Source of the DNA: Whitmania pigra
Lineage: Eukaryota > Annelida > Clitellata > Hirudinida > Haemopidae
Length of the DNA stretch: 64,000 nucleotides
Direction of reading: 5' to 3'
Assembly (NCBI GenBank): GCA_021613335.1
Contig: JAJTWR010000398.1
Span: forward strand, 1,585,001-1,649,000
Shown: positions 56,301 to 64,000 of the stretch, piece by piece
Layout of the letters: each line of letters opens with the position of its first letter
How positions within the stretch are numbered: position 1 is the first letter of the stretch
The notes under the pieces: model-generated
Seen by the model: the letters and a program-made list of their open reading frames with translations, nothing else
Database searches by the model: none
Told to the model about the DNA's origin: nothing
Made by a program: the position numbers and the translations under genes

Positions 56301-58325
56301 AACAACACATCAGAATGTTTAAGTTAAAATTATAATTAGTGAGTCAAAAATTGAAAATATTTCTGGAGTTCTTTCAAGGTCTGGAATGAGCACGAGTCCT
56401 TCGTCTTTGCCTCTAACAGGAAGGAAGACATGCTCAAGTAGGACCAATGATTGATTAATTTATTAATTGATTAAGACATGCTCAAGTAGGTCCAATGATT
56501 GATTAATTTATTTATTAATTGATTAAGACATGCTCAAGTAGGATCAATGATTTATTAATTTATTAATTGTTTAAGGCATGCTCAAGTAGGTCCAATGATT
56601 GATTAATTTATTTATTAATTGATTAAGACATGCTCAAGTAGGACCAATGATCAATTAATTTATTAATTGATTAAGGCATGCTCAAGTAGGTCCAATGATT
56701 TATTAATTTATTTATTAATTGATTAAGACATGCTCAAGTAGGACCAATGATTGATTAATTTATTAATAGATTAAGGCATGCTCAAGTAGGTCCAATGATT
56801 TATTAATTTATTAAATGTTTAAGGCATGCTCAAGCAGGTCCAATGATTTATTGAGACATTAATTTGTTGATCTTTATTTCTAAAATGTTGCTGTGTTGTA
56901 TTTGTTTTTTTGAATATTGTTGGGTGTTCTGCTAAATCAAGGTCAGCACAAACAAATGAGAAATCTTGGATTGTCTAAGTTTGCGAGAGTTTAATGAGAT
57001 AAGATGAATTAGTCAATATTTCGGTAATTTGTCTGACGAATATGTTGAATAATCGTTGGATATTTCAGAAAAAAAAATAATACTACTCATTATCAACATT
57101 GTGATTATTATAATTATATCATTTATGAGAATATTTACCTTTTAATAAAACGTTAAAGGTGGATGAATAAAATGGCACTCGCCTCGTTGGAAGATCTCAA
57201 TGCTGATGAACTGCCATCTATAAGTGGATTCCAGACTTTCCATAAAAGTACGTCGCTTGAAAGGATCATTTTTGAAAGTGGTGATGATGATGGTGATGAT
57301 GATGATGGTGGTGGTGATGATGATGGTGATGATGATGATGATTATTATGATTACGGTTATTAGGCTTAGAATGGCAATAGTGATGATGCTTGTGATAGTT
57401 ATCGTGATGATGCTCAGGATGGTGATGATGTTTTTGTGGTTACAAAAATGGTAAATAGAGAAAATATTTCATCGGTTTTAAATTTAGAAACTGACTCTGA
57501 ATCAATCGACATGAGTTCAGAAAGGCAATTGGATGAGGATGAGAAATTGGAGATTGCAGACGCTACTGAAGGTACTGCTTTTCGTAGCATTATTATTTGT
57601 GTTTTATTTATTTGTCCAATCCAATTGTTTAATAGGTTAATCTAATTATTTATTTTGTATAATAATTCATCTTACAAAAACTTAAAAAAAACAAAAATTG
57701 TAATTCAAATTGTAAATTGTAATTGTAAATTAAAGGCATGGAGAGGTGGTACAACGAGATCAGACGAGCAGACGTAACTCTCGAAGGGAGGGACAACATG
57801 CAAAGGATGTCTGCCATGCTTGTTGGCAGTACCTCTCTCAAGGGACAAAAGAACGTGAATATACTCAAGCTTTTGTCTCTCAACAGGATGCTTAAGGTTG
57901 AAGATTCATCTTTAATATTTAACTTTTATTAATTCAGAATACAATTACTTTTTAAGTTAGGATTGTTGATGCAATTGGTTAATGAATTTATGAAAGCAGG
58001 GATGATAATAAATAAGCAAAGGCTCGGACTTCTTTACATTTCCACGACAACAGGATGTTTGGGGATGCTAAGAAGCTAAATTAACTAACCTAAATATTAT
58101 TATGATTAGATAGTGATGATAATTATGTAACCGTAGTAACCATAGGTGCCTGTGGAATTGTTTATTTTACATTTTACAAACGTCGCAATGATTCAGGACA
58201 AAAGCCAGAAACTCGAGGCCATCCAAAACTTCCTTGATCAGAGCCCAATCACTCCTGAGGCATTAAAGCAATTTCAAGTTCAGAATCCTGTATGCCTCCT
58301 CAATGCACCTGGAGATCTTGGGTAG
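51266..58325 (+). CDS. Connector enhancer of kinase suppressor of Ras (CNK scaffold), about 20 exons
   Basis: CNK scaffolds Raf/KSR and Rho-family signalling at the membrane. Exons: 51266-51332, 51405-51568, 51655-51769, 51836-51929, 52111-52228, 52536-52638, 52696-52703, 53130-53189, 53475-53543, 53811-53959, 54238-54679, 55279-55315, 55588-55754, an uncertain exon near 55834, 56064-56134, 56379-56437, 57159-57247, 57461-57571, 57736-57896, 58197-58325. Domains in order: SAM (LWSVEKVLSWIEG, DLVDMGINKLHDQEVIL), CRIC region, PDZ (GLEIRCSYNGISYISS, VKDEIIQINNQTV, LGWDIKILKQ, VLFTLKKKP), a Ser/Asp/Gln-rich linker, PH (MSCQDLGGTDCQGWLWMKQE, STYWIVLKSRTISFYKDQK, ESFVFASNRKEDMLKWMNK), and the C-terminal helix LKDKSQKLEAIQNFLDQ. 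An 8-bp microexon fits the PDZ start. The reading frame between 55754 and 56064 is not resolved. Confidence 0.88.
53222..53345. repeat. (AAT)n microsatellite in a CNK intron
   Basis: About 120 bp of mostly uninterrupted AAT units after a short GAT-rich stretch. The poly-Ile/poly-Asn frame across it is not a gene. Confidence 0.9.
56427..56850. repeat. Minisatellite (units about 46-52 bp, 9 copies) that includes a CNK splice donor
   Basis: Each unit reads GACATGCTCAAGTAGGACCA followed by an AT-rich TGATT/AATTTATTA part. The first copy of GACATGCTCAA is the end of coding exon 56379-56437, with its GTAGGA donor. Eight further copies follow in the intron, seven with GT and the last with GC at the donor position, and most are preceded by AAG. 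Confidence 0.92.
57280..57350. repeat. (GAT)n-type microsatellite in a CNK intron
   Basis: GATGATGATGGTGATG-like repeats that give Asp- or Met-rich frames. They lie directly after the donor at 57248. Confidence 0.85.
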
Positions 58326-59631
58326 CAGCTGTTCACCTGTTAAACTTGCTGATATAAATTTTGCCGTTTGATTTTTCACATGTGATAATAATTACGCTTT
58401 ATTTGTGCCACTATGTGATAACGCCTTAATTAATTAGCTTCATTAGTGTTTATTTAAATCTCGCTCTGTAAGTGGTGATTGAACTTAAATGATGAGGCTT
58501 AAAGTCGCCTAAGGAGATTAGCTGCATTAATTAGCAAGTAATTAAAATAATTAATGTTATTCTATTTAATCTTTAAATATTTGCTGCTTATTTTAAGAGA
58601 TTTAACAATTGCTTAAATGTGCCTTGAAATTTTCTTTCATTTTCTTGAAACGAGGATGCTGTAGATATACTTTTTTTAAGCACTTCCTGATTGCCATTAG
58701 CAGAATTTTTAGAAATTTTACAATGGTCTCACGATATTTTGGATTTGTGAGATTAAGTTCTTGTTTGACTTTGGATCCCATTTGGATTATTATTGTCATC
58801 ATCATTATTATTATTATTATTGGATGAGTGGGTTGCATGTGGCAACAACTGTTAGATGTGCTGTGTACCATACAAATGGTAGAATTGGTAGAAATGGTAG
58901 TGATCAACAAGTGCCTCCGTATCCCATTCGGACACAAACGGCTCTCAAACGGCCTGTCTTGTACAAAATTGCAAGCTTTTGTCAATTTTTTTTTATCACT
59001 TCTTCAGCTATCACTTGAAGCTCGTAATGTTTTTTTGTATTTTCTTTGGAAATGTTGTTTATCAAGAAACTGCTACCACCTCTTTTTATTGAATACTTTT
59101 AAAATCCTGATTGTGATAAATTTTGACAGTTAGATGTTTTTTCTGCACAATTTATAATCATCATTTAATGGGCATAAATTGCAAAATTGTCAGAGTTCAT
59201 CGTTCAGTGCCATTTCTGACCTTCTTCAATTTTACAACTTAATTGGCTATTGCTGAAAAAAAAAGTTTTTTATGTGCATTATTTGGAGTTGTTGTTAACC
59301 TAAAACAAGTTTAAATTGTTAATCAATTATTACTTAATTTTCATGAAACTCATAAATAGTTGTAGATACTGGGTTTCGATAATTCAACTCAGCGTAAGAT
59401 TTAAAATCAGACCGAAACCAGCTTAAGGACAATTTTACATCCTTATTTGCAAAATTTTACATTAGAGACAAACCAGCAGGTTGCAAATGAAGAAGTCAAA
59501 ACACCTCAATCTAAATTTAAAATTTTCATTTGCCAATGTCCAGTGCTTTACAAAAAAAAATGGGAAAGACAAAATAGTATATTTCAACAAAGTGGTTTCA
59601 GTATTAATTGTTACACAAGTGAAAAGGTATG
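58326..59631. other. Tail-to-tail region between CNK and TAF11
   Basis: AT-rich, with overlapping frames on both strands around 58600-59130 that include a poly-Tyr/Ile tract from (ATT)n. No splice support or recognised domain; it contains the two 3' UTRs. Confidence 0.5.
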
Positions 59632-60955
59632 TTATGAAAACAGTGGGAACTTTTTGACTCTAGTGGAGGGATAGTCACTCCTGGCCCTGATCTTTCTGTA
59701 GGCCTCCCTCAAGTGTTTGGGCTGAATTGGACCAGTTTCATTCCACATCTCCATGACGTCGAGAGCTGGATTAACATTTTAACGTAAATATTATTCTATT
59801 TACGGGGCGTGCAGGTTAGCCGAATGGGTTACGTGCCTGCATACGGCGGTAATGGCAACAGTCGTAATGTGTCGTGTTCGAAACCCAGCCTGCACTGCTG
59901 CCAGTGCCCTTAGGAAGGAGCGCTATATAAATGGTTACAATAAGCGCCTCTGACGCTATGCATGTGGCGCTATATAAATGAAGTTACAATTACAATTACA
60001 ATTTAATTTATTTCTGTGACCTATTTCTAATGTTTTCCCAATCTTGATGATTAAGTGATTGAATAACAATTTCTAAATGTACAATCATTGTCAAGGAAAA
60101 GTGGAAATGTTGCTGTCATCATTGATCGTGCTATCAATCACATCACTCATGTTATCAATCACATCAATCACAGACCTCCTTCTACAATGTCTCCGACAAG
60201 AACCTTTGCAATTCCTGACATCGCAATGACGACATTTGAAGGGATGGATGCCGTTGTGACTGTGCTCATGAGCTGAAAATGCAAACAAAAATTACTTTAC
60301 AGAAACTTACTTCATCAAAAATAAAACTTGATGGAGTAAATCATTGAACCAAGAGGGTGGTATTCCTCATCGTAAGGCAAGAAACTCACTCTCTTTATGG
60401 AGGCCTTTGGAAAAGTGGCTCTTCTGAAGACTTCGTACCTGTTCAGCTGCTCCTCGGAAAAGTTTGAGACCAAGACTCTGGAAGGGCAAAAATAAAAAAA
60501 TATATATATAAATAAACAAGTTTAAATTAAATTAGCCAAAGTTGATCAGAAATCTGAGTTGAGGCTGGCTGGAACGAGCCATAACGATAAAATCACGTTT
60601 AGTTAGTTAAGATGGAAGATTACTTCCAGGTTTCTAAGTTACTTCAAACTTGTGATGTAATATTTATCACTCAGAACTTTAAAAGTGGTCCAATAAGAAG
60701 TAAATCTCACTGCATTTTGATTCTTTCCTGTTCTTTTGGAGTGTATTGTGAAAGGTCAACTTCAGCAGTTTCTGCTTCTGCTTCAGTGCAAATCCTTTTT
60801 GCTTCTGATTCTTCGTCCTCATCATCTTCACGCTCTCTTTTGTTTGATTTCGGACTTTCTTCTGATTCGCTTTCTCCACTTTTATCTAGCAACTCGGTTG
60901 CCGAAACAGCCTCATTTACGAGAATGTCTAGAATGTCTTCGTGTTCTTCAGCCAT
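59632..60955 (-). CDS. TAF11: Transcription initiation factor TFIID subunit 11, 4 exons, 187 aa
   Basis: TAF11 pairs with TAF13 through a histone fold inside TFIID at RNA polymerase II promoters. Exons: 60955-60711, 60477-60390, 60272-60176, 59765-59632, in phase. The N-terminal 80 residues are acidic and disordered ([16 protein letters not shown], then [17 protein letters not shown]). The conserved part is complete: [69 protein letters not shown], ending KKFPLFS. The length is a little below vertebrate TAF11 (about 211), with the difference in the N-terminus. An upstream in-frame TTG is ignored in favour of the ATG at 60955. Its last intron carries a SINE. Confidence 0.93.
59809..60001 (+). 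mobile_element. tRNA-derived SINE
   Basis: Head with polymerase III boxes: A box TTAGCCGAATGGGTTA and B box GTGTTCGAAACCC, spaced as in a tRNA. The body contains GCGCTATATAAATG twice, and the tail is three to four ATTACA/TTACAA units. It sits antisense in the last TAF11 intron. Related fragments occur at 45.5 kb and 2.1 kb. It is not annotated as a tRNA because it has no complete cloverleaf or defined anticodon arm. Confidence 0.85.
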
Positions 60956-63900
60956 TTTCTTCAACCGTAGAACAAAACTGTTAAAAAAACAAGCATTACA
61001 TCTCCGGAACCCATTGGTCCTGTTTGGTGTAGCAGGTCATAATCAATATTACCTTGTTCTAATTCCAGTTGAAACTCTAAATTGAATAAAGCAAAAACTT
61101 GTACGGGCTTTAATAATTCTGAATTATTAAATATGAGCTTACAATAAACCAGTTAATCGGACAAGTTACTTTGTTTTCCTTATGTGTTTTACCAAAGAGC
61201 AGATCAGCATCAATAATTTTATGCACAAATTTATTTACTCAAAAATGTTAATCAAAGAAAATTTAATTTTAAAAATAACTTTAAATAATTTAACTTTTCC
61301 CACAAACATTTGGTTTTAATATCTTACAACAATTTGCACTGCTATGCAACGGACAAGAACCGACAATGGCCCGGTAATTTCCACATCCAAAAAAAAGGGT
61401 TGATTGAATGCTTATATAAGACCACATGAACCAAGTTTAGTTTCATGGTGTGCATTAAGAACCTAGAGTGTACAAATTCTTCTTTCTCCAGGTCTCCTTA
61501 CAACTCCAGAAGACTTTCTCGACAAATCAGATAGAGCATTTTAAATTTTAAATTTTATTGCGAAATTATTGCTTAAGACTTAATAACTTTTTTAACTTTT
61601 ACTCATGTCAATAAATTTAACTGATCAAAAACAGATTATGAAAACTTATAAATAATCTTTTCGCCGACCAATAGGGTGTCTGCTCCAGCATCAGCCAGAT
61701 TCCATAAAACACGGGCAATAGACAAAAAAATTCCGGAGCGATGAAATTTTCCAGACTGTGTTCAGCCAGGGTGGGTCGGCTTGACGTATTACACTGTCAG
61801 ATCGGATGGCCCTGTTGCATAAGCAAGGCACTAATGCACTTTCACGCACCTGTCGCTGAAATAATTTGATGTTTTAGTGACTCCAAAATACCTGTGCGAC
61901 TCGATACCGAAATGATTCGAAAATGTTTTCTTTTTGAATGCTAAAGCGTTTTCTTAATGTTAAGAATCGGGTCGTTTACAATCTAAATACATTCAGAGAA
62001 CATATAAACCAAAAGCAAAACTGTGAATAGATTACATTTTGTTATTTATTTTTTTTAATGAAGGGAAGATAGTAGGAGTTAAGACGTTCGAAAATACGAG
62101 ACGGTGACACGAGACGATGATGATGACGATGGCCATGCGCTAAGGAGTGAGAAGATGGGAAGATGCGCGATGGCGTTTTCCTGGACTACAAATCCTGGCT
62201 TTCCACCGTTCGGCTATGGTGTCCACCCATTTTAAGTTCCGATTCCCTGATTCATTTAGTTGCTGTTGCTGAGTTAGAGGTTTTTCAGGATTTTATTTTA
62301 TTTTAGCTATTGCTCTTTTGTGCAGTGAGGCTTTGTAAATTATATAAAATTTTTTTAAAGAATGCGTAACCTCGATTATGGACATTTGATCAAAGTAATT
62401 CCAGGACACGACAAGCCAAAACAAATATAGAAATAATAGTTTTAGTATTTGCCATTTTCTTTACGTCTGGATATATCTAATTATTCTTGTTAAATTATAA
62501 GACTTTACCAAAATGATACATTTAATAACCCTTTATTTATAAAGGACTGTATTAATGCTCACTAAAAACAGTTTTCAAAATTTCTAAAATTGAAAACTCC
62601 CTGATCTTGTTTTTCTGTGAATAGAAGCAAATAATTGCATGCAAAAGTCACGGAGATTTCAGAAACTTTCCTTTCAAATAAATCAAACTTTGAGTGCCTT
62701 AAAATCCTCAATTATAGATATAATTCTCACCTTGGAAATCCATCATAAATCGCATGGAAATGATGAAAAAAAAATTGTGAGCTCAATTTGTCGACCATTC
62801 AGTACTTTTTTTTTTTAAATGTATTTTAGTTTAGTTTTATTTTAGTTTTAAAATTAATAATGAAATCTCACAAATGAATTTGGAAAGCAAGTTGGAAGTT
62901 ACTTGAACTATTGTTAACTTTGTTTTCAATTTTTCTTCAGATTCATAAATTAATTAGAATCTGCTTCAAAATCATGATTCATTGTGCGCACGCGTTTAAC
63001 AGCATTAAACAACATTTGGCCTACGAGTTAATTATATTAACATTAACGGATGAGAACATTCCGCAAAATATCAGTCATTTAATTGTAATTTAAGACCAAA
63101 TCAAAACAATAAAATTAAAAGCCATTAAACGAAAAAGATTGCTGAAAAAATTTCAAGTAATTAGGGAAATGGACACCTAGAACAGGTTCCTCTTGATAGG
63201 ATCTTTAATGCCAGGTGTGTGCAATTTAATGGAAAATTGAACGAAATGACGACGGTTCAACGCTCGGCTGTGTTCCTTGAGAGCTTTTGTGGAAGGCAAC
63301 ATTTACTGCTGTGTAGGATATTGTGATATTCTGTATCATTTAATATTATTCTAATTGGAATTTAATACAATTTCATGTGATTGTTGAAACTCTCTCTCTA
63401 TATATATAGTCTCTTAATTGTGAATTTTAAGTCCAACGGGACATAATGTAATATGATATGACATGGCTTAAAATGACTTGACGAAATATAATATATAGTA
63501 AATATTATGATACGAGGAAATAATTATGTGAAATTTTATGTAATTATTGCAACATGAAATGTTTTAACAAAGCGTAACAATTATTTTCAGGATGAAATTG
63601 TGTAATAACCATTCGTTTTTACATTAATCACCCTTTTTACAAATTATTATGTAATGATAAAGGGATAAAAATTTCTTACTAAATGTCGAAAGGTTAATTA
63701 TTTAATTCTTTAAATGAAAGTTTTATAAAAAAAAATATTTCTTCCAATAAAAAAAATAAAAAGATTCAATCAAAGAAAGCATTTTCCAGCAAATAACCAA
63801 GCGTTCACATCGTTGAACATTGCGAGCTTTTAGACATCAACTTAGTTAAAATAATATCAATTTAATTTTTAATTTTTCAACCAAATTACTTGATCCATCC

Positions 63901-64000
63901 CAGTCACTGATGTTTTATTTTAATGATTCGTGGTTCGTAATAAATACAAATATTCATTTTCTTTCAACCCAAAGCATCCTTGTTTGAAATGTTATTTCAC
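60956..64000. other. Gene-poor region upstream of TAF11
   Basis: No exon chain was recognised. A polymerase II promoter for TAF11 should lie just above 60956. The small frame at 62911-63093 and an acceptor-like CTTTCTCCAG at about 61493 have no partners. Confidence 0.45.

Noticed and set aside
57163..57454. Asp-rich and Met-rich frames
   Set aside because: They are a CNK exon read past its donor into a GAT microsatellite.
59809..59890. A tRNA gene
   Set aside because: Polymerase III boxes are present, but there is no full cloverleaf; the body and repeated tail mark it as a SINE.
62911..63093. 60-codon plus-strand frame
   Set aside because: AT-rich, no motif, no splice support or promoter.

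Overview
This window is AT-rich metazoan nuclear DNA. Genes are split by short introns with standard GT-AG signals, and there are many (AAT)n tracts, minisatellites and retroposon copies. I joined exons by hand, matching splice sites and codon phase, and recognised families from remembered protein motifs; nothing was searched. The gene set (delta-type protocadherin, FAM20-like kinase, COMMD8, OSR, PAH, EXD2, CNK, amidated neuropeptide precursor) fits a bilaterian invertebrate. The retained COMMD8 and EXD2 suggest a lineage less reduced than insects or nematodes, possibly lophotrochozoan, but the species cannot be named from this.

Layout. 1-5 kb: repeats and gene-poor DNA, with a possible promoter and 5' UTR exon. 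5.1-13.5 kb (+): a 9-exon protocadherin with about seven cadherin repeats. 13.6-14.9 kb (-): COMMD8. 15.2-18.9 kb (-): a FAM20-type secretory-pathway kinase. 19.9-20.8 kb (-): a small unrecognised two-exon gene. 21.5-24.3 kb (+): an odd-skipped-related zinc-finger gene whose first intron holds a minisatellite of about 830 bp. 25.1-31.0 kb (-): phenylalanine hydroxylase with up to three alternative first exons. 32.4-37.4 kb (-): EXD2 with a tandemly duplicated exon. 38.2-39.3 kb (-) and 42.1-49.0 kb (+): two divergent secreted-peptide genes, each with a TATA box, the second encoding three KYIGL-amide peptides. 49.3-51.0 kb (-): RPP14. 51.3-58.3 kb (+): CNK, the KSR scaffold protein, head to head with RPP14. 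59.6-61.0 kb (-): TAF11 with a tRNA-derived SINE in its last intron. 61-64 kb: no gene recognised.

The genes do not form one pathway; this is a normal mixed eukaryotic neighbourhood. The most unusual signals are: (1) the KYIGL-amide precursor; (2) a family of about 60 bp retroposons with 13-14 bp target-site duplications and a constant 5' end; (3) minisatellites that start at, or include, exon-intron junctions in four different genes; (4) the 138 bp in-frame exon duplication in EXD2; (5) the three PAH first exons; (6) an orphan four-cysteine secreted peptide.
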